Positions 10,360 through 19,441 are shown, counted from the stretch's first letter. The stretch: 23,223 nt of DNA from Glomus cerebriforme (GCA_003550305.1 QKYT01000633.1:1-23223); one strand, 5' to 3'. Numbers and translations: made by a program. The notes: generated by a model not told the origin, from the letters alone.

Positions 10360-10978
10360 ATGGCAGCAATAGTACCTTATAATCCACCGGCACTGGCAGC
10401 ATTTCAATGGACAATAAATGCTGCTAAACAATTAATTGCAGAAAGGAGAAATCTACACTAGCAATTCGAAAGAATTGCAAATCGTCATCACGTCAATGCC
10501 TGGACATTAGTAGCAAACAGGGTGTTCGTTGCAACTGGCTTTGTAGCGATACCCAAACAATGCCATACAAAATGGAACGCCCTCAAAAGAGGTTATGAAA
10601 ACTTCATAAGAATAACAAATGATAATGAGAAAGAATTTCCTCTTATAAGCTTTAACAGTTTTGATCGAGCATGTTTCGGCGATATGAATGATGAATTTTG
10701 GCTGCAGACTGGTAATTATTATTAAGTATCATTAAATTTTATTTAGGCCATTTATTTACATTTTTTATTGGATTTTAGATTTGTTTAGATGGGAATACAG
10801 ATGTCAAAATGCTGTACATGATCACTGTCGATATGAATATCAGTACAGGTCACGATTTCTGAGAAGAGAAAGAAGGAAAAGGAGATCACCTTCTCAGGAT
10901 CGATTGAGAGGTAGAGATGATAGAAGAAGAAATAGAAGGAGAGATGGATCCTAACGTAGAAGATATTATAGACATTAA
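10360..10978 (+). pseudogene. Myb/SANT-like DNA-binding protein with Arg-rich tail, one internal stop
   Basis: Two exons, 10360-10711 and 10779 onward, joined by a 67-nt intron (GTAATT...TTTTAG) that keeps frame. The product begins MAAIVPYNPPAL. Residues 17-80 look like a Myb/SANT (trihelix or MADF-like) domain: Trp at 17, 48 and 72, with KQCHTKWNALKRGYENF as the third helix, then a DEFWLQTD segment. The tail after residue 120 is very basic (RRERRKRRSPSQDR, RRRNRRRD), as in nuclear RNA- or DNA-binding proteins. A TAG at 10459 interrupts codon 34 (before QFERI), and a TAA at 10952 may precede the original stop at 10976; otherwise the frame is intact. It lies within the hAT element on the transposase strand. 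PIF/Harbinger elements carry such a partner gene; hAT elements usually do not. It could alternatively be a captured host gene. Confidence 0.65.
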
Positions 10979-11215
10979 AATTTTTATTTTTATTTTATTA
11001 TATTATAATTATATTTTGTTATTTATCAATTATCATTATTACATTATTTTAATTTTGACAATAAAAAAATGAAATTATTTACTAAATATTATAATAATAC
11101 AAAGCAATTATTCTGCATTTACTATATTCTACAAATATACTTATAATCAAAGGCCCAATGCTTTATAAATTAGTTTAAATGCCAAAACTCTAATTAAATC
11201 ATATAAAAAGTATTG

Positions 11216-11370
11216 CCGAAANGCNGAAACANTTTCNGCAAGTTTTGGCAGTTTCNCNATTTTGATAGGNTTNGCANTTTTNNCATTTCTTGATAATTTC
11301 GCAAAACTAGTTTTAGCAGTTTCGCATATGCCATTCTGCTGAAATCTACTAGTTTTAGCATGCAACCTTA
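11216..11370 (-). repeat. Right hAT end: tip and subterminal motifs
   Basis: On the minus strand it reads taaggttgcatgc at the tip, then gaaac/taaaact motifs. The block at 11233-11263 complements 7142-7171 (gaaactgccaaaacttgc is identical). Many N bases (11222-11284). The stretch 10979-11215, between the Myb-like gene and this repeat, is AT-rich without a gene. Confidence 0.75.
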
Positions 11371-11378
11371 GCTAAAAT
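11371..11378. repeat. Right target-site duplication of the hAT element
   Basis: gctaaaat, partner of gttaaaac at 7036-7043 (6 of 8 identical). Confidence 0.65.
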
Positions 11379-12910
11379 GTTCTCAAAAAATTGATATAAG
11401 TAGTATTATTATATAAGTGGTGCCAGCCTGTAAAGTGTATTTTTACAAAAAAGTCATCTATAAATTTTTAGAATATGTTCAATTAGCTATTTTTTTTCTG
11501 ATAGTATTTCATCAAAATAAAATAATATGTTAGTATGTGCGTCATAAATTAGTATGTTTTCAATTTTTATTAAAGTGTATATGATATAATAGGTGATACT
11601 TTGCAAATCATCTATAAAACTGTGCTTATACAATGAAATAATTTCACATATAAATTAATCTTCAAAAATATTTCAAATTTTTTCTCTTACAACATTTAGC
11701 AAAATAATATTTACTGATATTTATATTTGCTCTGGAGAGACGGGCTATTTCTATTACATAAAGTTTACCAATTCTGGTCTAAACATATTATAGAATGTTG
11801 CCAGATTTTAGTAATAAGTAATCAAACAAAAAAAAGATATATGCATTATTTCTAACATTTTGTAAATGTTGAGATTTTTAATATATATTCCATATGTTTT
11901 TATTAGCTAATGAATATAAAATTTTGGCATAAAGTGCCTTACATATTTTTTCTATCTTTTTTCTCCAAAATAGAATATGAGCTCAAAGAAATGTAAATAG
12001 GAAATGCGAGATATTTAAAAGGACAATATGGAAAATTTATGTTTAGATCATTGAAAATTTTATATTATATCATGTGTTTTTTAATTAATATTTTTTTTTA
12101 CTATGTCGAATTTAATTACTAAAGTTAAAATGCTTTTATTATAAGAATTATTAGATACTCTTTGTGGGACATCTGTTATTTATTCTTCTTCCATATAATG
12201 ATGTATAAGAAATAGTTGACCAAGTGATTACTTTATCTTTAATAAAAATAAAAGATTTTGAGCAAAAAACTAAGGTATTAGAAATATTACTACAGGTATA
12301 ATATAAATTAGATTTATATTATTTATCTATGTCTTCAATAATGACTCTATAGTAGATGTAGTTTTTAGTTTTAAAAGATCAGGTAGTACTAGCCCAAAAG
12401 AGCAATGTCTTTTAGATATCGAAGGTTTCTGCTTCTCTCTAACTATACATGATTATTCAGCAAACACATCTAAAAATATACATGTAAAGATTATATTATA
12501 ATTCATGAATTTAGAATGGCTAATGTACCAGTATTTTTTTATTATATTTACTGTAGATAGAAAGTAAATATATCAGTATTCATGAGTTGAAAATATTAAA
12601 AGTGTTAAATATGAAAAAAGAAGCACCTTTAGACTATATCCAGAAAGAAATAGAATAAAATCTTTCTACATTAAAGTATAAGCTTAAAGTAATTATCAGA
12701 AGTTTAGTGCTTTTTTGTTTAGTTTAATTCATTAACTAACTATACAGTATATTTAGCATCCTTTATTAGAGATAGATATAAATCTTTACAGCTCTCTTAA
12801 ATAAAATTTGGCAAATATTACCCTTTTAGACCTTACATAGAAAGATTCTGAAGCAAATATAATTCTAAGTAATGACTCTGATATTATAAAAAATTTGGGC
12901 ATAAACAGAA
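11379..12910 (+). other. Decayed sequence, coding traces only
   Basis: The first 50 bases continue the frame of the remnant at 6539-7043. After that, plus-strand frames show protein-like pieces with many stops and shifts, for example around 12330-12470 (SIVDVVFSFKRSGSTSPKEQ) and around 12840-12905. I could not assemble a gene or name a family. It may be upstream exons of the remnant that starts near 12914. Confidence 0.35.
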
Positions 12911-12913
12911 AAG

Positions 12914-13841
12914 TATTTTTATGGAATTACGCAAAAATATGAAGTATGAACTTCCTGATTTTGTTGTGGTTAAGTGCAATAGATTTATGAAAGATTTCAA
13001 TAATTCTAGCATATCTAAAATTATAAGGAATGAATTTTATGATAAAAGATGAAAAGAAAGTGGAACTAAACTAATGAAAGTAATGGAACATATTTTGGGT
13101 ATACTGTAAGTATTTCACTAAATTATCTATAAAAATATTTATGAAATGATAGCTAATATTAGTGGTGAAATATGGATTAATCCTGCATTTATAACTAGTA
13201 TATCTTGTAGTGAGCAGAGTAAAAGGATGTATATTGCAGATGTCATAATTTCTTTATTTTGAGCAAGTTTAAGTGGGATTCTGAATGGTAGAATCTGCTT
13301 GAGTATGGCAGAACGCCAAAGTTTAGCAAGCAAAATTTAGCGAAATCTTGGAATAAATAAAAAGAAAATGGGAAAGAAACTTGATATTATGAGTTTGCTG
13401 AAACAAGATAAAAAGATTATTGAACTAATATATATCGAATCATTATATATCATATGTAACAAATCAAAAAAAGCAAATGATAATGTAAAATTATAAAGGG
13501 AAATATTGAATAGTACAAGTTTTGTAAGTTCATTATATAGACTGGCCAGAAATCAATTTGAAATTGTAGGGATTCAAGTTATAAGTACAACTATGTATCT
13601 GAATGTTCTTGTGAAGGATCTGGCTGGTATACTAAGATACTACCATCTAGATCATGCAGAAATTCTGTTATCCTTCCATTAGTTACATCTGAAATCTCTT
13701 ATTTATTTATTATTAACCTTAAGAAATGTAATAATCATGAATAAGAGTCTTCTAATGCAGAAATTAGAACAAGCTACCTCTCATCCATCCCAAAATATTA
13801 ACCCAAGTTCTACTGTTTTCATGCCCCTATATAATAAATAG
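12914..13841 (+). pseudogene. Remnant of an uncharacterised, probably lineage-expanded protein family
   Basis: A plus-strand coding remnant starting MELRKNMKYELPDF. It continues, after stops and a shift near 13110-13140, with IWINPAFITSISCSEQSKRM (about 13165-13230) and ICLSMAERQSLAS. Then comes a long frame from 13370: KKMGKKLDIM, NQFEIVGIQVISTTMYLNV, HLDHAEI and SLIYLLLTLRNVIIMNKSLLM, to the stop at 13839. Internal stops lie near 13050, 13260, 13339, 13495 and 13679. From memory this resembles a family found in many copies in arbuscular mycorrhizal fungi, without known function; I cannot verify that here. It is not a transposase I recognise. Confidence 0.55.
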
Positions 13842-14026
13842 TTAGTGTAGAAATTTTTCATGTATTTTAGCATAGAAATATCATGTATTATAGGCTACAT
13901 CCTGATATGTAATTTATTTTTTATTAATAAAAAATTCACGTGATTTTGTGAAAAAATTCCCGTACTTTTTATCAAGAAAAAATTTCCTGACCCAGTTATT
14001 ATAAATTAGCTTAGGTACTTTTTTCC
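13842..14026. other. Spacer without a gene
   Basis: AT-rich, with one CACGTG at 13937-13942 inside attcacgtgattttgtgaaa. It separates the previous remnant from the ATPase relict on the other strand. Confidence 0.4.
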
Positions 14027-14185
14027 CTATGCTTCTGTCTCGCCTAGGTTTAATAGAGTGTCAAACCTTAGCTGAATTGCAAGAGGATCATCTTCCAGCC
14101 TAGTGAGATCAAATACAATAAATTCACCTCTTTGATGCATTTTTTACATTATCGGTATAGCACCTAATAATCTTGAATTATCATT
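14027..14185 (-). pseudogene. C-terminal relict of an A32-like packaging ATPase
   Basis: Read on the minus strand, 14140 down to 14027 encodes GEFIVFDLTRLEDDPLAIQL and ends NLGETEA at a TAG. Just upstream, in another frame, is KIIRCYTDNVKNAS (about 14178-14137). These match in order the last part of A32/FtsK-HerA-type packaging ATPases, and the decayed copy at 18686-19441 ends in a parallel way (HFVIIDI, DDPLSIRFR). Only the last 50 or so residues remain; P-loop and Walker B are absent. The upstream side is cut off by the inverted-repeat block beginning near 14224. A small deletion joins the two frames. Confidence 0.6.
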
Positions 14186-14223
14186 CTATATACAATGATC
14201 AATTGATCTTTCCCAGCGTAACC

Positions 14224-14416
14224 CAGAAAAAAGCACGGGCATGTGACCAGTAATGTTTAATGTCATGTTTTCATTTTTTATATTTATTTCAGGGACAGAA
14301 TTTTTTCGCGTGAAAAAAATTATTTGTCATCCCCTATTTGTCACAGGTGTGCCACATGATTTCACGTGCTCGTGCATATTTAATTAGTAAATATCACGTG
14401 CCCGTGCTTTTTTCTG
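14224..14416. repeat. 193-bp inverted-repeat block (possible MITE)
   Basis: Ends cagaaaaaagcacgggcatgtga (14224-14246) and its complement (14394-14416) match at 22 of 23 positions. No target duplication is evident. The interior holds a second acgtg/cgtgc word set at 14363-14375. The block lies 120-310 bp upstream of the following gene's start, so it may form part of its promoter. Confidence 0.5.
14353..14400. promoter_or_regulatory. Cluster of CACGTG / CANNTG boxes upstream of the ten-exon gene
   Basis: CACATG at 14353-14358 and CACGTG at 14363-14368 and 14395-14400; CATGTG at 14240-14245 and another CACGTG at 13937-13942 lie further upstream. CACGTG is the core site of bHLH factors. Two of them are embedded in the repeat cacgtgcYcgtgc. 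Position about 140-190 bp before the ATG fits a promoter; occupancy is inference. Confidence 0.35.
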
Positions 14417-14538
14417 ATCGATTGACTGATATCATATGACATTTAGTTGCGTAACCACTGCAATAAACTATGTGACGCGTTTTTTACTTTTTAATGAATA
14501 CAAATTTACTCTTTTCTCTAGCGAAGATTACTACTATA

Positions 14539-17008
14539 ATGTCCAATATATTTAATAAGGACGGGTTTGATTACTTTACTCAAACTTTTGTTGGCGATTG
14601 GGATCCATTAGACTATCATATTTTTTGGAAAAACACCTTATCACTTGAACTAGATAAAGCAACGGTAACAAGGGCTTTTAATGAACAAGTCGAGTGGTTT
14701 ATAGCAAACGACGTCGAGAACGAGCAGGAGAAGGCGAAATATCTAAAGGAACAATTTCACGTAAGAATATATTGGTTGTAGGGACCCGTGGGACTACGTC
14801 TCCTGCACGGTACTCCTGCTACAGGCCAATCGTGCTCGTTTAGAATTTGTAGGGACCCGTGGGACTACGTCTCCTGCACGGCACTCCTGCTACAATCCTG
14901 CGGTCACATTCGCAATTATATATTAATTCTAACTATTTTTCTAGTTTGAATCACAGAAAGGTGGTCGAGTATATCTTTTCTGGGAGGAGGAAATGCACGC
15001 CAAAAAACTTGACAAAATTGAAAAAAACGCTTCTATCAAGATCCGAAGCTTTCAAGTGAGATAAAATAAAATATTATGGAGTTTACGATGTATAATCATG
15101 TATTTCTTACTTTTTTTAATATAGGCACAGCATCATTTCTCAATTGCAACCCGTATACTTACCGGGGGAAATAACATATCAGAACCAAATCCTCCTATTA
15201 ATGTAAGCTTTATAAAATAAACAAATGAATTTTTTAATTGCGCTCTAAAAAAACAACGGTTAATTTTTAATTTTTGTTTGGGTCGGAGAGCGAAAAGGTC
15301 GGTAATGGCTAAATCATTTTTTTCGTATAATAGTTAATCTTCTCTTTTGCCTTTTAAATTTCAAATAGATAAGATTCGATGACAATGTTGCTAATACTTC
15401 TTCCAAAGGCACTAGTTCAGATAAGGTCGATTCCACTGAAAGACTTCGGGCGAGCGGAAAGTCAGTTTATGAAAATAACTTGAAAAGAAAAAGGGATGAT
15501 GATGAGTCGGATTATGAAGGGTTGACGTTATTATTTGATGAGTCAAGTGAAGACGCTCTTATAGAAAGTATAGACGAAAAATTACTTGAACAAGAGAACA
15601 AATTGCCACGGGCAAGTGGTAATAGCTCCTCAAAGGTAAAACTTAGCATTAACAGTTGAGAACATTATATTAGTAAGCTCATTTATTATTCTAAATAGGT
15701 TCAACAAAAAATTATGGATGCGAACATCATTGAAGCCTTTCACAAATATGAAAATAAAATTCCAAAAGCCCGTAGGATTTTCACGTAAGTTTGATATCTT
15801 TTTATCATTATTTTAGTAATTGTCCAATAATTGAATATTCTATATAATTTCCATCCAATAGACCTGCATATTGGGGAGTTATGGATTTAACCAGAGAAAG
15901 TTTATTTGACTGTAAACAGCTCTCAGAAGAGGATATAATGCAACTGTCGCAAGACTTTGCCGATAAAATTTCCTGGAAAACAATCCCTCCAGAAAAGAAT
16001 ATGCAAGAATATTTTGATAATAATTGTGAGAAAAAGATGATTGACAATCATGATATTAAAAAACATCCAGTTTATGTATGTATATGTTTTTTTTGATTAT
16101 GTCTTATTTGGTCATGGCATTTGACTCTGGATTGTTGTACAGGAAAAGCGATGTACATAGTTTCCAAGGAATGATGACGGAGGAAGAGCTAAAAATGAGC
16201 TCAGCGTTTCCACTTTTTCGTGGGGTATTTAATTCCGATAAGATTAAGAATGCTTGGTAGGTCATTTATTTAAATTTGTTTTTGGGCAGGTTTCAATTAT
16301 TCAGAATTAATAATACTATTCTGTATGTAAGGGGAGAAATTCAAGCCTTATCTACAAATGATGCGCGTAACGAAGGGGGAAATCCGTTTAAAAAAGCACG
16401 AATGGGAAGACGTGTTGATATGAAAAGTACTCTCGTCAAAACATCTAATAAATTCGAAGTAATTTATGGAGAGGTTGCTGGGGGTTTGGGTCCGCTTGGA
16501 ATTCCCACTGCATGTCGTAGAAAGCGTTATCTTGATAAGGTAAAGCTTATGATAATAATGCGGGACAGTATAAACAGACTGCTAAAAGAATGTAAATACG
16601 TATCAAATGAGGAACGTATGAATTTAATTGTATATGGGTGGCTCCAAATAGGTAAGTTTTCCTGCACCATTGCACTTATGTAAGTTTAATTCGCTAATAA
16701 ACTTTATTTTATGGATAGGTCTAGAAATGAACTTCTATGCCGTGGACTGGCTAGGAGCCGGCATTTACAGATTTGGTTTAGTTGATCGATGTAGATTACC
16801 CTCAGATGAGGATGAATTTGGAATGCTTGAAGATTCGTATTGCATCCTCAAGTTACTTGAGGTAAGTAATTTCTATGTTAATGATACTACCACAAATAAA
16901 TGTTTAACTTATTGTCAAATATAGAATAAAGCGCTTGAGATTGAGAAAGTAGTTAAAAAATTACTTTTAGAAAACACAAAGGGGAAACGAAGGCAAACTA
17001 CATCCTGA
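14539..17008 (+). CDS. Ten-exon gene of unknown function, possible PD-(D/E)XK-like core
   Basis: The only gene here that looks alive: less AT-rich, coherent exons, canonical splice sites. Exons: 14539-14760, 14945-15055, 15125-15202, 15369-15635, 15699-15784, 15862-16075, 16143-16256, 16290-16651, 16719-16861, 16925-17008 (about 560 codons). An in-frame ATG at 14494 would add 15 residues, but ttttctctag before the second ATG may be a splice acceptor. Exon 4 is acidic and polar, with KRKRDDDESDYEG (a possible nuclear signal). Exon 8 has RMGRRVDMK, then FEVIYGEVAGG about 12 residues on, then RRKRYLDKVKL; the D...E spacing recalls restriction-like nucleases, but the usual Lys after E-x is absent. 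Exon 9 (MNFYAVDWLGAGIYRFG) follows, and the tail is KGKRRQTTS. Oddities: exons 6 and 7 do not join in frame by canonical sites, and the intron at 16257-16289 is 33 nt with an in-frame TAG. I do not know the family's function. Confidence 0.75.
14777..14823. repeat. 47-bp compound hairpin, copy 1, in intron 1
   Basis: Arms nest as tgtag/ctaca, gga/tcc, ccgtg/cacgg and gga/tcc around a ctacgtc loop, with small bulges (tg). In this copy attgg before and ccaat after extend the pairing. It is markedly GC-richer than the intron around it. Copy 2 lies 71 bp downstream. Confidence 0.75.
14848..14894. repeat. 47-bp compound hairpin, copy 2, in intron 1
   Basis: Identical to copy 1 except one base (cacggcac against cacggtac), which lies outside the main stems. 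The outer attgg/ccaat pairing is missing here. Both copies are in the same orientation between donor 14761 and acceptor 14944. A read-through frame crosses copy 2, but it has no protein-like sequence until exon 2. Confidence 0.75.
16257..16289 (+). other. Putative 33-nt intron
   Basis: GTAGGT...TTGGGCAG lies between two convincing coding stretches (...KIKNA and FQLFRINNT), and splicing rebuilds the Trp codon across the junction. Its length is a multiple of three, but it contains an in-frame TAG at its start, so retention would truncate the protein. This is far shorter than the other introns of the gene (about 60-185 nt). The alternative is a nonsense mutation in a continuous exon. Confidence 0.5.
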
Positions 17009-17350
17009 ACTGAAGCGGAATTGAATGAAAAGCGCACCCCCAAAAAATAAAACCAAATCTATACAAATTGGGAAATGTATGGTGGCGAATTCTTAGGCTT
17101 ATATTATTTTTTTGCAAGTCCGACCAAATCAAATAATTATCAACATTGAGACACTATTAGTCAATAGAAATTAATTATATACCCTTCAGTGATTAACTGC
17201 ATGTGCAATATATTTTTCATCATTAATATTAATAAAACTTCACTATGTAATGTTTATCTCTTTTAGCTGTAATCTCAAATTTTTTTCTCAATCGCGAAAC
17301 TTTAGTCATTGTCCATTTTTATTAAATACAATGTTAATGATCATAAGCAT
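17009..17350. other. Downstream region of the ten-exon gene
   Basis: Probable 3' untranslated sequence on the left, then AT-rich sequence up to the minus-strand nuclease pseudogene. An ataaaa at 17047 could serve in polyadenylation. No gene seen. Confidence 0.4.
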
Positions 17351-18605
17351 TTAAAGTTTCGAGTTTATTCTATGAGACCCAATTCTCGAAAATGCTCCGG
17401 AATAACAGTATGGGTTTTCGTAATACCAAACATACCTTAGTGCAATCTGGTTCTTTTCGCATAATTCTTTCTTGAGTTGATCCCGTGCTTGCTGTTTGAT
17501 AAAATTATTGGGATCGCCATTGTGGAAGAATTTTATAAATTTTTCGTGTTGTACGCCTTGTACTTCGATTGCAAAGCCATATTCTGGGTAATAAATATCA
17601 AGTTCTAATCCTGTGGGACATTCTGGTCTTTTGAGAAAATTAGGTTGGCGTATCTTAGATGGTGGTCCAAGATATTTTGACACAATCTCTCAACATAAAT
17701 TTTCACGTTTGAATTTTGAGCAATATGGACACCATGTATTGTCATGTTTTACATTAGAAAGGGTAGCATACCATTGATGTTTTTTACTACATCTCCAGAG
17801 CAACTGATTTTTGCAGAATCTGACAGACATTCTCCATCTTGGCTATATGCAGTGGATTTTGCTATTGAAATATCAAATTTTGTACTGGCACAATGTGAAT
17901 ACAAAGAGTTTTTGTTTTTAATACCACTGATGGAAGCAATCCATTCATGTGATTTGGAACATCTCCAGTGTAAATGCGTTTTACAATTGATGTAAACATC
18001 AGATAAACACTTCCCATTCCTGCTACATGCTAATTCTTTTGCATATTTGATGCCAAGTTCCTTGGATTCATGTATACAATATGGACACCAAGTCTCTCTT
18101 TAAATACTATCAATCTAAGCAAACCATGAATGTCCTTCAGGACATCTCCAAGAGAGTGGAGTATATCTGTTATGATAAGAACTAAAAATACACATTCCGC
18201 CTCTTTTATTTGCGAGATTCTGAGAGAATTCAAGTCCAAGTTTCATGCACTCTTGACACCAACATCCTTTATTTTTAACATCTAAAAGAGATAGGCAAAA
18301 TTGGTGATTATTTTGCATTCCCATAAGAGAGGTGAGCTATTATTAACATAATTCTCAGAAATACACCTTCTATTTTTAGCGCATGATAATTCTTTGGCCA
18401 CTAAAATATTGAGTTTTCTATTTAAGCAATAAGAACATCATGAATGGCAATTTTTGATAGATCAAAATGAAAAATTCCATTGATGGATTTAATTATACCC
18501 CCAAAGCATTGGAATTTCACAATTGATATATTCTTTGAAAAGGCATTTTCCTTCATGAGATTCTGCTATCTTTATTGCATCACCCAAAGAAAATTTTTTT
18601 GACAT
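17351..18605 (-). pseudogene. Zinc-ribbon repeat protein with C-terminal Vsr/PD-(D/E)XK-like nuclease
   Basis: Starts MSKKFSLGDAIKIAESHEGK at 18605. About four repeats of a zinc-ribbon type follow: a GKCLxxxYIN-like lead, LxWRC..GHxW, then WCPYC (for example WRCPEGHSWFA near 18120-18155, WCPYCIHESKELG, WRCSKSHEWIASISGIKNKN near 17915-17975). The C-terminal domain (17683 down to 17400) reads GLELDIYYPEYGFAIEVQG then QHE: Asp and Glu at restriction-like nuclease spacing, followed by RDQLKKELCEKNQIALRYVW. So it is a probable DNA-binding plus DNA-cutting protein, by family resemblance. Breaks: stops in repeat 1 (near 18500-18430), a frame change near 18300, stops near 18110 and 17690, and a shift near 17405. 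There the expected end (VIPEHFRELGLIE, stop at 17365) lies in another frame. It is divergent from the ATPase, with starts about 80 bp apart. Confidence 0.75.
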
Positions 18606-18685
18606 TATGGTTAACAAAAATATGCTTCTTGAATAAGTATCCTACTTTTCAAATACTATAGAGTATTACAAACTATGCAAGTTAG

Positions 18686-19441
18686 ATGAAACTGTACCTT
18701 CAAAAAAAACAGAATCCATTTGCTCCTAAACATTCATTTAGACTACTAGTTGCAGGCACCTCTGAGTCTGGAAAGACAAGTATGATAATACATTTGCTTT
18801 TGGAAAGTAAATATCCAAAAATATATCCATAAATGTCTGGTGAAAAACATAGTTATAAAATACCAAAAGGCAAAAGCAAAAATTTTAGTGAAAGGTATAT
18901 TCCATGTGATGATCTAATTGTTGTTATGTAATATGAAGTTGGAGAGTTATAGGAAGCAGTACAATGTTTTTATGAATTTATAGCCATGGATGAGCAAGTT
19001 CCATGGTATAAAAATGTGAGATTCAAGCTAATCGCATCTAAAGAACTACCTGATATTTTATTTTTTAAAAAAACTGACCAATTTACTATTATTATCTTTG
19101 ATGATCTTGCTGAAGAACCTTTGATAACTTAGCTAAAAATTGTTCCTTTCTTTAAGTCAGGCAGATATGATGAAATTAGTTCAATTTATATTGCCTAACG
19201 TTTTTATGAAACCTATCCAAATATATATGCAAATCTTAAATATATTTCATTGCATCATAAATGTGGAATATTAGATAGCATAAAACAAATTCTTAAAGAT
19301 ATATATGATGATTATAAGTCTTTAGCAAAAAAAATTTATGAGGTAATAAAAAAACACTTTGTGATTATTGATATCTAAAGATCATCTGATGATCCTTTAT
19401 CAATTAGATTTAGATAGAATAAACCTTTAAAAGATAGTTGA
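18686..19441 (+). pseudogene. A32-like (FtsK/HerA-type) packaging ATPase, seven internal stops
   Basis: A single frame of 252 codons without an indel. Walker A is GTSESGKT (about 18755-18778). Walker B is TIIIFDDLAEE (about 19086-19118). Between and after are CDDLIVV, YKNVRFKLIASKELPDI, VPFFKSGRYDEISSIYIA (the sensor-like region) and the C-terminal HFVIIDI...DDPLSIRF. Length and motif order fit viral DNA-packaging ATPases of the A32 type, also carried by Maverick/Polinton-like elements; in a fungal genome this is probably an integrated or domesticated copy. Stops at 18830, 18929, 18950, 19130, 19196, 19376 and 19415 are all TAA or TAG; the frame ends at TGA 19439. Coding-like sequence upstream from ATG 18607 is in another frame and could connect across the A run at 18700. 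Its end almost touches the convergent coiled-coil gene. Confidence 0.75.

Larger units (their letters stand above)
7044..11370 (+). mobile_element. hAT transposon with transposase and a Myb/SANT-like second gene
   Basis: A 4.3-kb element with tips taaggtta... (7044) and ...aacctta (11370), which are inverted copies, plus matching subterminal blocks. It holds a plus-strand BED-finger hAT transposase (pseudogene) and, about 520 bp further on, a plus-strand Myb/SANT-like gene. Single N bases are scattered through both genes and the right TIR, suggesting collapsed multi-copy sequence. The element landed inside the coding remnant at 6539-7043. Confidence 0.82.

Noticed and set aside
14859..15059. 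66-codon plus-strand ORF crossing hairpin copy 2
   Set aside because: Runs through intron 1 hairpin sequence and reads exon 2 in the wrong frame; exon 2 joins exon 1 cleanly in another frame.
15808..16047. Minus-strand 79-codon ORF
   Set aside because: Opposite exon 6 of the ten-exon gene; no independent support.
18686..19441. Genuine stop-codon reassignment in the organism
   Set aside because: The ten-exon gene reads with ordinary codons and ends at TGA, other remnants carry TGA, TAA and TAG stops alike, and one ATPase stop aligns with Thr in the second relict.
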